Notes: generated from the sequence alone by a model not told the origin. A stretch of 27,627 bases of DNA from Ruminococcus sp. CAG:563 (GCA_000434915.1 FR882043.1:1-27627), one strand, 5' to 3'. Counted from the stretch's first letter, positions 16,661 to 24,518 are shown. Numbers and translations are program-made.

Positions 16661-16667
16661 TATTACT

Positions 16668-17132
16668 TTATTTATATAAATCGCAAAGAATCGGCATGAT
16701 TCCCTTATCGGTTATATCGACCATTGCATATTTGCCTGTCGAGACCGAACCGGGATTGACATACCAAACTTCATCCTCATATGTTGTATCATGGACATGC
16801 GTATGGCCGTATAATGCTATAGAAGCGGAACAGTTATACACTTTTTGCTTCAGAACGGCAAGCGAATACTTGACGCTTTCATAGTGACCGTGGGTGGCAT
16901 AAACGGTCTTTCCGCCGAATTTTTCTATAAGAAACGGCGGCAGTGACGAGTTGAAATCGCAGTTGCCGCAGACAGCGTAAAGCTTAATTTCCGGATGAAG
17001 CTCCTTGAGGAATTCAATATCTCTCTCGCCGTCGCCGAGGAAAATAACTGCGTCGGCCTCCGGGTGAAGCTCAACAGCCTCGAGCAAAAGATTTTTCCTG
17101 CCGTGCGAGTCGGACAAAACGAGCAGACGCAT
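16668..17132 (-). CDS. Metallophosphoesterase, YfcE/MJ0936 family
   Basis: Probable cytoplasmic metal-dependent phosphodiesterase. All metal-binding motifs are present in order: SDSHG (D-x-H), LGDGERD (GD), GNCD (GN-D/E), THGHYE (GH-type His) and GHTHVHD (GHTH). The 154 residues match the short YfcE-like subfamily, and the natural substrate is unknown. The frame extends to an ATG at 17150, but AAAGGTG at the right distance favours the ATG at 17132 (MRLLVLSDSHG). The divergent promoter partly overlaps the start of the small-gene cluster on the plus strand. Confidence 0.93.
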   Translation of the reverse strand: MRLLVLSDSHGRKNLLLEAVELHPEADAVIFLGDGERDIEFLKELHPEIKLYAVCGNCDFNSSLPPFLIEKFGGKTVYATHGHYESVKYSLAVLKQKVYNCSASIALYGHTHVHDTTYEDEVWYVNPGSVSTGKYAMVDITDKGIMPILCDLYK

Positions 17133-17169
17133 ACATACAACACCTTTCATAATATATTTACTATATGTT

Positions 17170-17198
17170 ATTATAAATCATTGGAGAGTGAGTGTAAA
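17170..17198 (-). promoter_or_regulatory. Promoter of the phosphodiesterase-DUF4830 unit
   Basis: The -35 TTTACA (17198-17193), a 17-base spacer and a perfect -10 TATAAT (17175-17170) are on the minus strand. The -35 box touches the start codon of the divergent small gene at 17198, so the two directions may interfere. Confidence 0.75.
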
Positions 17199-17413
17199 TG
17201 GCAAATAACAATTTTTCGAATTTTTTCTCTGCACCGAAAAATAAGTCAGACGCCGAAAAGCAGGCCAACAAGCTGATAAACGGACTTAAAGCGGAGGAAA
17301 AAACCGAGCTTCAGGAAATTCTCAGCGACAGGGATAAAATAAATGCGGTCCTTTCCTCCCCTGCCGCTCAGAAAATTATGGAAAAGCTGAACGGCAAAAA
17401 AGATGGACATTAA
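17198..17413 (+). CDS. Small conserved-looking protein of unknown function (71 aa)
   Basis: Not recognised. A soluble, charged, mainly helical protein without signal peptide; it reads FSNFFSAPKNKSDAEKQANK, then KAEEKTELQEILSDRDKINA and SSPAAQKIMEKLNG. A GGAGAGTGAG ribosome site precedes the ATG. Its last 11 bases overlap the next gene, and a third small gene follows, so the three appear to be translated as a set. I found no clear plus-strand promoter in the 48-base gap to the divergent phosphodiesterase start. Confidence 0.75.
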   Translation: MANNNFSNFFSAPKNKSDAEKQANKLINGLKAEEKTELQEILSDRDKINAVLSSPAAQKIMEKLNGKKDGH

Positions 17414-17744
17414 TGAGATTCTGTCATCTCTCACTCCCGATGACATAGAGGAACTGAAAGCCACGGCCGAAGCGGTTTTCGGCAAGGGAAGCGAAACGAA
17501 TAAAAAGCAATCGCCGCCCTCGGGTTCGGATATGTTCTCCTCAATCGACCCTAAGATGATAGGAAAGCTCACAAAAATTATGGGAGCAATGAACGGCGAA
17601 TCGGATCGAAGATGCAAATTAATAGAAGCCCTGAAGCCGAATCTCAGTCCCGAAAGACAAAAAAGAGCCGACCGGGCAATGCAAATACTCAAATTACTGG
17701 AAATTTTACCGTTGATTAACAACTTGACAGATCGGGATGATTAG
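17403..17744 (+). CDS. Small helical protein of unknown function (113 aa)
   Basis: Not recognised. The N-terminus INEILSSLTPDDIEELKATA looks helical. A Ser/Pro/Lys linker leads to a second helical block, DPKMIGKLTKIMGAMNG, followed by a basic stretch (RRCKLIEALKPNLSPERQKR) and a hydrophobic C-terminal helix (MQILKLLEILPLINNL). It overlaps the upstream 71-aa gene and has only a weak ribosome site of its own, indicating coupled translation. The next gene begins two bases after its stop. Confidence 0.75.
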   Translation: MDINEILSSLTPDDIEELKATAEAVFGKGSETNKKQSPPSGSDMFSSIDPKMIGKLTKIMGAMNGESDRRCKLIEALKPNLSPERQKRADRAMQILKLLEILPLINNLTDRDD

Positions 17745-17746
17745 CT

Positions 17747-18076
17747 ATGCCGCAACAGGATTTTAACGCCGCAGAGCGTCAGGCAATAATGAGAGCACAG
17801 GAAATGTACAGGCGTGCAACTCCGCAGCAGAACGGTGAGCCTGTTTTTCACAAGCAGCCCTCGCCCCCTCCGCCGCAAATCAATCACCGTCCGCCGCCCG
17901 AGCCCGAATTCAGACCTCCGCCGAGACATGAGCAAAGCAATAAGCCTATGTTTAGCAATCCGCTCGGTATGTTCTTTGACGGAGACATGAAGCTTATAAT
18001 GGCAATGATGCTTCTTCTTTCGGGTGACGGAGGAGACATGATGCTCATCATGGCACTGATGTATATAATGCTTTGA
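17747..18076 (+). CDS. Proline-rich small protein with duplicated hydrophobic C-terminal segment (109 aa)
   Basis: Not recognised. A short helical head (NAAERQAIMRAQEMYRR) is followed by a Pro-rich stretch (PSPPPPQINHRPPPEPEFR). The C-terminus consists of two Met/Leu-rich units, GDMKLIMAMMLLLSGDG and GDMMLIMALMYIML, that are near-identical to each other. The units could be amphipathic helices or a small membrane hairpin. The gene starts two bases after the 113-aa gene and is the last of the small-gene set; the TSCPD gene downstream has its own promoter. Confidence 0.75.
   Translation: MPQQDFNAAERQAIMRAQEMYRRATPQQNGEPVFHKQPSPPPPQINHRPPPEPEFRPPPRHEQSNKPMFSNPLGMFFDGDMKLIMAMMLLLSGDGGDMMLIMALMYIML
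17984..18061 (+). repeat. Internal duplication in the 109-aa gene
   Basis: Bases 17984-18010 and 18035-18061 match at 23 of 27 positions with a 51-base period. They encode the two copies of the DMxLIMAxM segment. The mismatches are mostly third-position or conservative, which suggests an old in-frame duplication kept under selection. Confidence 0.7.
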
Positions 18077-18078
18077 CC

Positions 18079-18107
18079 TTGACAAATAATAAAATTTGAA
18101 TTATCAT
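18079..18107 (+). promoter_or_regulatory. Promoter of the TSCPD-domain gene
   Basis: A perfect -35 TTGACA (18079-18084), a 17-base spacer and a -10 TATCAT (18102-18107) lie 32 bases before the start codon. Confidence 0.75.
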
Positions 18108-18138
18108 ATTTTCAGAAAATATTCGGAGGTACAAAGCG

Positions 18139-18396
18139 ATGACATATGAATACAAAACGAAGGGCACTTGCTCCTCTCGCATTACATTTGACCTTGACGG
18201 CGACGTTGTAAAAAACGTTAAATTCACCGGAGGATGCAACGGAAACCTCAAAGGAATTTCTGCAATCGTCGACGGAATGAAGGTCGAGGATATCGAAAAG
18301 AAGCTAAGTGGCATAACCTGCGGGTTCAAGAACACATCCTGTCCCGATCAGCTTGCAAAGGCAGTCACCGAGGCCTACGCAAAACAAAACAGATAA
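18139..18396 (+). CDS. TSCPD domain-containing protein (TIGR03905-like)
   Basis: A stand-alone TSCPD domain of 85 residues, related to the C-terminal zinc-binding segment of B12-dependent ribonucleotide reductases; its own role is unknown. Recognisable features are TKGTCSSRITFDLDGDVVKN, FTGGCNGNLKGISAIVDGM and the namesake NTSCPDQLAKA. Cys11, Cys34, Cys63 and Cys69 could bind metal. A GGAGGT ribosome site precedes the ATG, and it has its own promoter. It converges on mcrC. Confidence 0.9.
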   Translation: MTYEYKTKGTCSSRITFDLDGDVVKNVKFTGGCNGNLKGISAIVDGMKVEDIEKKLSGITCGFKNTSCPDQLAKAVTEAYAKQNR

Positions 18397-18431
18397 AAGA
18401 ACGGCTGTCAATCTGAACTGCCCCGAATAAG

Positions 18432-18477
18432 AAAAACACCCGGCCGCCGGATTTAACCGACAGTCGGGTCTGTGTTT
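18432..18477 (-). terminator. Putative terminator of mcrBC, possibly bidirectional
   Basis: On the minus strand AAACACAGACCCG pairs imperfectly with CGGGTGTTTTT around a structured GC-rich interior and runs into a T-tract. It lies in the 169-base gap between the convergent TSCPD and mcrC genes. Confidence 0.5.
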
Positions 18478-18565
18478 ATGAAATTGCAGTCGGATATTTG
18501 TCTTATAATCGTTCACTCGGCCTTTTTTCCACAAGCAATTATCTCGTTTTTTCTTACGTAATTAC

Positions 18566-19588
18566 TTAATTAAAGTATACCGCCACAATATCATCCAACT
18601 GCTTTCTAATCTCTGAAAAGTCGCAATCCAAATCAAGCGTTTTTACAGAAATAGCATTGCCACCCATTTTGTATTCGTTGTTTGGTAACACTACTTCGTC
18701 TGTCTTTGCATAGAGCAACATTCCGGACACATTTCCGGTTCTCTCTGTATCGAGGTTTTTTACATAAGCAAATATCTGATACAGATTCCCTGAGTGTAAG
18801 GTGTTTACATCATATTGCTTCTGCGTTGTATGCGAATAATACTTCGCATCTATTACAAGTGTCTTTTCTCCCTTTTTCAGCATAATGTCGCTTTGCATAA
18901 CAGGGAGCATTTCTCTGTACCCATCATCTGTATCCCACGGAATTTGAGACGCTGACACCCGAATTTCCGGATGCTCTTTCCGATAGTACTCAAGCAGGAA
19001 CTTCTCATAAAGCCTGCACATACGCTGTTCATCCAGAAAATCCATCATTTTGACTTTGCCGTCCGACTGTGTCTGAAGCAGTCCGTTAATAATCAGATTG
19101 CAAATCGAAATCAACATTCTGTATTCCTGATTGTTGCGGTCAATTCTAACGTTCCAGTTAATCAAGTTGACATCAAGCACATCAACATTTGCAAAATACA
19201 TCAACAGTTTACGGAGCTTGTTCTTTCGCTCTTTCGCAATATCGGCATGAAGAAGATTCAACATAGTCGTTTTGATTATTCGATTCATATACGAGTTTTC
19301 GGAAAACTCATCATACTCACAAACCAGCCGTCTTTTAATCATCGACTGTTCTTTTATTGAAGAAGATATGTCAATTTTGCCTTTAACGGCTGCTGTGGTT
19401 TCCGTCTTCAAAACATACTCACGTCCAAGACCCTTTTTAATCAATGAACTCGTACCATTGATTAGTATCGCCGAACAAAGGTCTGCAAAATTTTCAAATT
19501 TTTCGGTTGCAACTTTTTTGTATCCCTGCTTGTTCAAAATCTTGAAAGCGTATGAGAGCATATAATACACATTTTTAATTGGAATCAT
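18566..19588 (-). CDS. mcrC: McrC-family nuclease subunit of a McrBC-type restriction system
   Basis: Endonuclease partner of McrB, which cleaves DNA after the GTP-driven motor assembles on modified or foreign DNA. The N-terminus MIPIKNVYYMLSYAF is the typical opening of McrC proteins. The PD-(D/E)xK nuclease core is visible as MQSDIMLKKGEKTLVIDAKY (Asp, then D-x-K). QMCRLYEKFL-like text upstream (EQRMCRLYEKFLLEYY) is the usual lead-in. At 340 residues it is full length. Its ATG overlaps the mcrB stop by four bases. Codons are A/T-richer than in the metabolic genes, in keeping with horizontal acquisition. Confidence 0.93.
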   Translation of the reverse strand: MIPIKNVYYMLSYAFKILNKQGYKKVATEKFENFADLCSAILINGTSSLIKKGLGREYVLKTETTAAVKGKIDISSSIKEQSMIKRRLVCEYDEFSENSYMNRIIKTTMLNLLHADIAKERKNKLRKLLMYFANVDVLDVNLINWNVRIDRNNQEYRMLISICNLIINGLLQTQSDGKVKMMDFLDEQRMCRLYEKFLLEYYRKEHPEIRVSASQIPWDTDDGYREMLPVMQSDIMLKKGEKTLVIDAKYYSHTTQKQYDVNTLHSGNLYQIFAYVKNLDTERTGNVSGMLLYAKTDEVVLPNNEYKMGGNAISVKTLDLDCDFSEIRKQLDDIVAVYFN

Positions 19589-22359
19589 TGTTCTGCTCCA
19601 TTAGAATCTGTTGCTTTATTTATTTTTTCCTTTAATTCGTCTATTTGTTTTTTAACTTTTTTAGGCTCATCAAACCAATACTCACTGATGAGAGGTTTAA
19701 TCTCATACTCAATAACATTGTTAAGCCATTCATCGGTGATATCCTCGTCGGTGCAGAAATAGCTGTGTCCGATTTTGAACCCCTCACCTAAATTGTCGTC
19801 ATCGGCAATCTCTTTGTTCAACTCTTTTACAGCATTTATAAGGGCTTTAAATTTATAATTATGTTTGCTATTTATATATGCTTCGAACTTTTTGTTTCCA
19901 TTTTTATCATTGTTACCATTGTTTTCATTATTCTCATTGTTATCATTGTTTTCAAACGCCGGCTTGAAACTATAGAAAGCAAATCTTCTGCGAAGAGCAT
20001 AGTCCATCATTGCAAGACTGCGGTCTGCGGTGTTCATCATTCCGATGATGCGGATATTTTTCGGAACGCAGAACTCCTCATTTGAATAGAGCAAATTAAG
20101 CCTCTCGCCTCTGTGGTCTTTCTCAATAAGCATCATAAGTTCGCCGAGAATTTTGCTCAAATTTCCACGGTTGATTTCGTCGATAATAAAGAAATACGGT
20201 CTGTCAATATCGTTCTCCGCCTTATGGCAGAAATCATAGAATACACCGTTTTTCAGAACGAAGCGTTTATCGCTCGGTCTGTATCCCTGGATAAAATCTT
20301 CATAGGAATAGCTCTGATGGAACTGCACGAATTTAATACGACTTTCGTCCTCCTCGCCCATAATCGAATAAGCGAGTCTTTTTGCCGCATAAGTTTTTCC
20401 CACACCGGGCGCGCCTTGAAGAATGACGTTGTACTTCATCTCAAGCAAGCCGACAAGTCGGTCATATTCTTTCGATTCCATAAATACGTCATTAAGGAAA
20501 TCATCCCTTGTATATGCCTTGTTCTCATTTCCCGCGGGTTCTTCATCAGGTGCGGCAGTATCAGTGTCTGAATCATTCTTAAAGCTCGTCCAAGCGGCAT
20601 ATGAAAGCTCCGGAAAATTATTGTAATCATAATTTCCGCTGCTCAATTCGGCGTTTGCCTGCTCACACATTGAGATATATTCTTCACCCGAAGGGACACC
20701 ATTATCAAGATTTTTAAAGATTTCGGCAAAATCATCGGATAAATTTGCCGAATTCTGAACAAAGGCACGATTTGTAGAATCAAGATTTATAAAAGTATTC
20801 GGTCTAATCCAGTAAAGACCCATTGTGATATTCCACTTCACCTGTTTTTGCTTGATAACCGTGTCATATGCGTTGATAAATTCTGCTCTGTTTGTTTCGC
20901 TGCTGTCCTTTGAATACGACAGAGCTTTTTCAAATAAGTTCCACAGATTGTCTATATCATGTTCTCCGCGGTTTTCTTTGTAGGCAAAGAAACTTGAACT
21001 TAAATTCATAGTAAAAGGAATACCGTTAAATTCAACCGGCACGTCCTCTTTAAGTGAAAAATGTGTTGCAAATTGTTTAAGCAAAGCAATGCGATTTTTA
21101 TCTTTAATTTCTTTATTAAACGCACTGAAAGTTGTAAACGGACATATATCGTCATAATCCGTTTCTCCGCGCTCTTTAAACGGATAATTCATTCCGACTT
21201 CTGAATAAATCTTCTTAAGTATCGACATCAATGCCTGTCGGTCATTCTTATACGGAAGCAACGCATCGGCAAGTTCACTGTAAAAATTGACCCATTGATA
21301 TTTCTTCTTGTTCTTGCGTAAAGCATTTAACTCCTTTGCGTTGTTTAAAAAGATACTTGAAGCAAGAGAATCCGTCATATCAACATTCCATCCTGCATCG
21401 GTAAGTGACCAAATACCGTGCTTTGAATTATCAATATAACCGCCTTTAACAAGATAACTCCTTGCAAACGCAACATCATTTTGGAACTTGTTAACCTTGG
21501 TTTTTCCCCTTACTTCGGTTACCTCTTCATCAGTGAGGTTTTCATTTTTTATAATGACATCTCTAACTTCCTTTGGAGTTCCGCTACCGTTGAGCTGCTT
21601 TAGCGCAACCAATATCGGCTTCATCCAACGAATAAACTGAGCATCCGATTTGTTTTCAGTCGCTTCCGGTGCAATCGGTTTTTCGCTGTAAAACTTGTCT
21701 ATGTAGAATCCGACGTCACCGGCAAGAATATTCAACTCACGGTCCTGATAACAGTCATCCGAAAGTTCGGCAAAAAGCATATCGGCAAGTTCGCTGTCGT
21801 TTAACAATTCGAGCCGAATTTCTTCATACATTTTCTGACCGTTTTTGAAATTGTTCTCGTAATCTCCCTTTTTAAAAGTGTAGTCGGCATCAATTACGGA
21901 AGCGACCTTCTTCATTTCGCCAAACTTGTATATATAATACCTGTCAGGATAGTAATGTCTCAAATATACACTGATGGCGTGCTCGTCCTGAAAGTGATTT
22001 GAGGCGCCGTTTCCGTATTTCAGGAAAAGCTCATTGGACTTATTCTTGAAAGCATCGATTCGTACATAAATATCCTGCTCTTCGTCAAAAAGTTCAATAA
22101 ACATTTTTCTGACCGTTTCCGGCTCTTTGGATGCAAACTGCTCAATAATACTTTTCGGGAACCATCTGCTTGAAACAAGAAGGTTCTCAGTCTTTGAAAG
22201 TGCATTTTTTAGCATCGCCGAAAAGTTTTCTGCCTCAATGTCCCAGTTGTCTTGGAAATGCTTTACCGCTTCCCATTTGTACTTTTCATCTTTAAATCTC
22301 TCGCCGAAATCCTTTTTGTAATCCTCAATCGCTCTTCTGAGCTTTTCTTTGTTAATCAT
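19585..22359 (-). CDS. mcrB: McrB-family AAA+ GTPase with extended N-terminal region
   Basis: DNA-recognition and motor subunit of the McrBC system. The AAA+ domain near residues 640-800 has Walker A (ILQGAPGVGKTYAAKRLAY), Walker B (FFIIDEINRGNLSKILGE) and the McrB signature GMMNTADRSLAMMDYALRRR, which in McrB is associated with GTP use. Before it lie a roughly 230-residue unknown N-terminal region, a Mrr-N-like winged helix (RWMKPILVALKQLNGSGTPK to IDNSKHGIWSLTDAG) and a long central domain. A low-complexity Asn-rich insertion follows the arginine-finger region. The start has GGAGGAG upstream and its own promoter. The target modification is not predictable from sequence. Confidence 0.92.
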   Translation of the reverse strand: MINKEKLRRAIEDYKKDFGERFKDEKYKWEAVKHFQDNWDIEAENFSAMLKNALSKTENLLVSSRWFPKSIIEQFASKEPETVRKMFIELFDEEQDIYVRIDAFKNKSNELFLKYGNGASNHFQDEHAISVYLRHYYPDRYYIYKFGEMKKVASVIDADYTFKKGDYENNFKNGQKMYEEIRLELLNDSELADMLFAELSDDCYQDRELNILAGDVGFYIDKFYSEKPIAPEATENKSDAQFIRWMKPILVALKQLNGSGTPKEVRDVIIKNENLTDEEVTEVRGKTKVNKFQNDVAFARSYLVKGGYIDNSKHGIWSLTDAGWNVDMTDSLASSIFLNNAKELNALRKNKKKYQWVNFYSELADALLPYKNDRQALMSILKKIYSEVGMNYPFKERGETDYDDICPFTTFSAFNKEIKDKNRIALLKQFATHFSLKEDVPVEFNGIPFTMNLSSSFFAYKENRGEHDIDNLWNLFEKALSYSKDSSETNRAEFINAYDTVIKQKQVKWNITMGLYWIRPNTFINLDSTNRAFVQNSANLSDDFAEIFKNLDNGVPSGEEYISMCEQANAELSSGNYDYNNFPELSYAAWTSFKNDSDTDTAAPDEEPAGNENKAYTRDDFLNDVFMESKEYDRLVGLLEMKYNVILQGAPGVGKTYAAKRLAYSIMGEEDESRIKFVQFHQSYSYEDFIQGYRPSDKRFVLKNGVFYDFCHKAENDIDRPYFFIIDEINRGNLSKILGELMMLIEKDHRGERLNLLYSNEEFCVPKNIRIIGMMNTADRSLAMMDYALRRRFAFYSFKPAFENNDNNENNENNGNNDKNGNKKFEAYINSKHNYKFKALINAVKELNKEIADDDNLGEGFKIGHSYFCTDEDITDEWLNNVIEYEIKPLISEYWFDEPKKVKKQIDELKEKINKATDSNGAEQ
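19890..19954 (-). repeat. Asn-codon microrepeat in mcrB
   Basis: Irregular repeats of AACAATGAx/AATGAGAAT-type units encode an Asn-rich stretch (NNDNNENNENNGNNDKNG) near residues 800-822. The repeat unit stays in frame. Such tracts can expand or contract by slippage. Confidence 0.7.
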
Positions 22360-22410
22360 CTTTCTCCTCCGGTAAAAGGAATTACTTTCCTTATTTTTTT
22401 ATACTTTAAT

Positions 22411-22439
22411 ATTATAACAAAATCGGTTAATATTTTCAA
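22411..22439 (-). promoter_or_regulatory. Promoter of mcrBC
   Basis: The -35 TTGAAA (22439-22434), a 17-base spacer and an extended -10 TGTTATAAT (core 22416-22411) lie between the HIRAN gene and mcrB. The predicted leader is about 45 bases. mcrBC can thus be read alone as well as with the upstream genes. Confidence 0.8.
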
Positions 22440-22443
22440 TCCG

Positions 22444-22842
22444 TCATTCATGCAAATATACTTTAATGTTAATTCTCACCCAGCGACCGCTGCCCTCTTT
22501 TGACGAAATTCTGCCGAAAAGAAGCTTGCCGGCATCCATCAGTCGTGAAAATATCGCATTATCATATCTTGAAACATATCCGATTTTCACTCCGTCAATG
22601 GTCTTAATCACAATCGCTCTTTTATCGTATTTATTGTCGGGCTCTCTGAAGAAGTCAAGTTTGTCGTCCTCGTTCAGATGCGCTTCCAGTTCTTCAATGC
22701 CATCGATATACGATGTTCCGGCAATATGAGTATCAAATAAGAAAATGTCCTTTTCAAACGGTTTCGGAACAGCAAGTTCTCCGTTTTGATTATGGAGCAG
22801 GCTCATCAAACCGCCCGTTTCGGTAGTTATTAAATCACTCAT
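22444..22842 (-). CDS. HIRAN domain-containing protein
   Basis: Probable DNA-binding protein that recognises DNA ends or damaged/single-stranded DNA, the role known for HIRAN domains of HLTF/Rad5. The domain covers most of the 132 residues: DTHIAGTSYIDGIEELEAHL, LDFFREPDNKYDKRAIVIKT, IGYVSRYDNAIFSRLMDAGK and LFGRISSKEG. The conserved FREPDNxYDxxAI block is clear. The ribosome site GAGGTGAG overlaps the stop of the upstream J-domain gene, so the two are translationally coupled. Stand-alone HIRAN proteins occur near mobile and defence genes, which fits the McrBC neighbour; the precise job here is inferred. Confidence 0.88.
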   Translation of the reverse strand: MSDLITTETGGLMSLLHNQNGELAVPKPFEKDIFLFDTHIAGTSYIDGIEELEAHLNEDDKLDFFREPDNKYDKRAIVIKTIDGVKIGYVSRYDNAIFSRLMDAGKLLFGRISSKEGSGRWVRINIKVYLHE

Positions 22843-22846
22843 ATTC

Positions 22847-23659
22847 TCACCTCAGCATTTCATCAATTGTTTGCTTGTATATTTCAATCAGTTCATTATA
22901 TTGTTCAAGCACATGTTCGAGCTCGTGACGAATCTGCTCTGTTTTCTTTTCGCTCTCCACGATTGCTTTCAGATTGTACGGATATTTTGACTTTATATCC
23001 TCTATTGAATCTTTAATCGGCTTCAGCAAACTAAGCAAATGTTCTTTTTCTTCAATCAGCTGCGTCATCGCATCCTTCGATTGCTCAGGCTGCATACCGT
23101 CGCCGACCATTTCATTTATGATTTTCAGCGCATTCAGGTCACCGTTTTTATACGCATTGACAGCATTGTTGAACAGCTGCACCTTTTCGGCGGAGATATC
23201 GGCATTTAAGTCCGGATGCAATTCCTTGACAATTTTGCGATAAATCTTCTTTAACTCTCTGTTCTCTTCATCCGTGAGCACTTTACACTTGCTTCGTTCC
23301 AATGCCTTGTTCATTTTTTCAATCTGTTCATTAAGACGCTTCTGATACTCGGCAAATTCTGTTTTCAGCGTTTCCTCAATAGCAGAAAGAACAACCTTTT
23401 CCTGTCTGTTCTTTTTCGCCTGAATCAATTCAATTTTACGCTTAAGCCGCAGAGCCGTACATTGAGCCTCATACGCTTTATACTCCAAGCCGCCGAGTTT
23501 CAGCATATATGCGGTTTCAATATTACGGCATATGACAAACTGCAATTCATCACGCTCAAGTAAAAGCATCGACAACTCTGTACGAATCTTCTCAACCTCA
23601 TTTTTGAGCTTTTCAAAGTCAGGAAAAATAATTATATCCGTTTTAGCAGGCTGTTTCAT
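22847..23659 (-). CDS. J-domain-containing coiled-coil protein
   Basis: Possible co-chaperone or assembly factor. Residues from FPDFEKLKNEVEKIRTEL onward form long charged helices, probably coiled coil. A J-domain follows: RELKKIYRKIVKELHPDLNA with the invariant HPD motif, then EKVQLFNNAVNAYKNGD. A second helical region closes the protein. The open frame runs up to 23728, but I place the start at the ATG at 23659 because the sequence upstream does not resemble this protein and the strong ribosome site there serves a different frame. The ribosome site at 23659 is weak (GGTG). It is coupled to the HIRAN gene downstream. Its role in the island is unknown. Confidence 0.75.
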   Translation of the reverse strand: MKQPAKTDIIIFPDFEKLKNEVEKIRTELSMLLLERDELQFVICRNIETAYMLKLGGLEYKAYEAQCTALRLKRKIELIQAKKNRQEKVVLSAIEETLKTEFAEYQKRLNEQIEKMNKALERSKCKVLTDEENRELKKIYRKIVKELHPDLNADISAEKVQLFNNAVNAYKNGDLNALKIINEMVGDGMQPEQSKDAMTQLIEEKEHLLSLLKPIKDSIEDIKSKYPYNLKAIVESEKKTEQIRHELEHVLEQYNELIEIYKQTIDEMLR

Positions 23660-23732
23660 CTTCACCGGCTTTAGGCATAGTATGCTCCTCCCCTTGCGCT
23701 GTAAGCAGTTTCTCAGTTTCACTTTCATCCAT
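23643..23732 (-). CDS. Short overlapping ORF (29 aa) before the J-domain gene
   Basis: Begins at an ATG with a strong GAGGTG ribosome site six bases upstream and reads MDESETEKLLTAQGEEHT then MPKAGEDETAC before a TAA. It overlaps the likely start of the J-domain gene by 17 bases in another frame. It could be a leader peptide that couples translation, or the true N-terminus of the J-domain protein separated by a +1 frameshift or sequencing error. An independent functional peptide is less likely. Confidence 0.45.
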   Translation of the reverse strand: MDESETEKLLTAQGEEHTMPKAGEDETAC

Positions 23733-23764
23733 AATTTTCACCTCAAGAAAATCTATTCAAATCA

Positions 23765-24478
23765 TCAATCCAGCAGATTTTCCAATAACCTTTTGCGGTT
23801 ATTTATAAACAGCTCTGTAACCTTGTAGCTTTCGGTTTCTTCATACCGGCAGGTGTGAATTTTTCCATTATCAAAGCTAAAGATTTCGGCATTCGGGATA
23901 CCGAGCAAAATCGGCGAATGCGTTGCTATAATAAATTGCGCACCGTCGCTTGCGCATCTGTAAATCTCAGCCAGCAGCGTCAACTGCCTTTGCGGAGATA
24001 ATGCCGCCTCCGGCTCATCAAGAAAATACAGTCCGTTAGGTTGTATATTATTCTGTACCATCTTCAGGAAGCTCTCCCCGTGCGACCTATTGTGGTACTC
24101 CTCCGAAGGATGTGCGAAGTCGGCATATTCCTCCTCCTGTGTTGCAACATTATAAAAACTTTCCGCTCTTAAAAAATAACCCCATTTTTCTTTCCTGTAC
24201 CCTTTTGCAATCGTTATAGCATTGCAGAGTTCCGAGTGCGTGTCATGCGTCGAAAAGCAATAATTCTTAGTTCCGCCCTCCGGATTGAATCCATGTGCAA
24301 CGGCTATCGCCTCAAGCAAAGTCGATTTTCCGCTTCCGTTTTCACCGACAAACAATGTAATCGGCTTCATAAAATCAATTTTTTTGACCTTATAGAGTGC
24401 TTCAATTCTTGTAAGATAACTCTCATCACTTATCTTATCCCAATCAAAAAGTACACTATGTATAAACTGATGATTCAT
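23765..24478 (-). CDS. AAA/ABC-type ATPase (COG3910-like)
   Basis: A stand-alone SMC/ABC-type ATPase. Walker A is LFVGENGSGKSTLLEAI near residue 45. HGESFLKM is the family-specific signature-like motif, Walker B is GLYFLDEPEAALSP, and the switch His is in IATHSPIL. The 237 residues leave no room for a nuclease or membrane domain, so it is unlike OLD-family enzymes, which carry TOPRIM. Such ATPases are common in defence and toxin-antitoxin contexts, but no direct activity is known to me. GAGGAT precedes the ATG. It lies 40 bases after the unknown 213-aa gene and about 33 bases before the short ORF. Confidence 0.85.
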   Translation of the reverse strand: MNHQFIHSVLFDWDKISDESYLTRIEALYKVKKIDFMKPITLFVGENGSGKSTLLEAIAVAHGFNPEGGTKNYCFSTHDTHSELCNAITIAKGYRKEKWGYFLRAESFYNVATQEEEYADFAHPSEEYHNRSHGESFLKMVQNNIQPNGLYFLDEPEAALSPQRQLTLLAEIYRCASDGAQFIIATHSPILLGIPNAEIFSFDNGKIHTCRYEETESYKVTELFINNRKRLLENLLD

Positions 24479-24518
24479 TTGCTTATCCTCATTGCTTTAA
24501 TTATCCGATTCATTATTA

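Noticed and set aside
18397..18565. Structured RNA gene between the TSCPD gene and mcrC
   Set aside because: Several complementary arms are present, but they are best explained as a convergent terminator; no known RNA family is recognisable.
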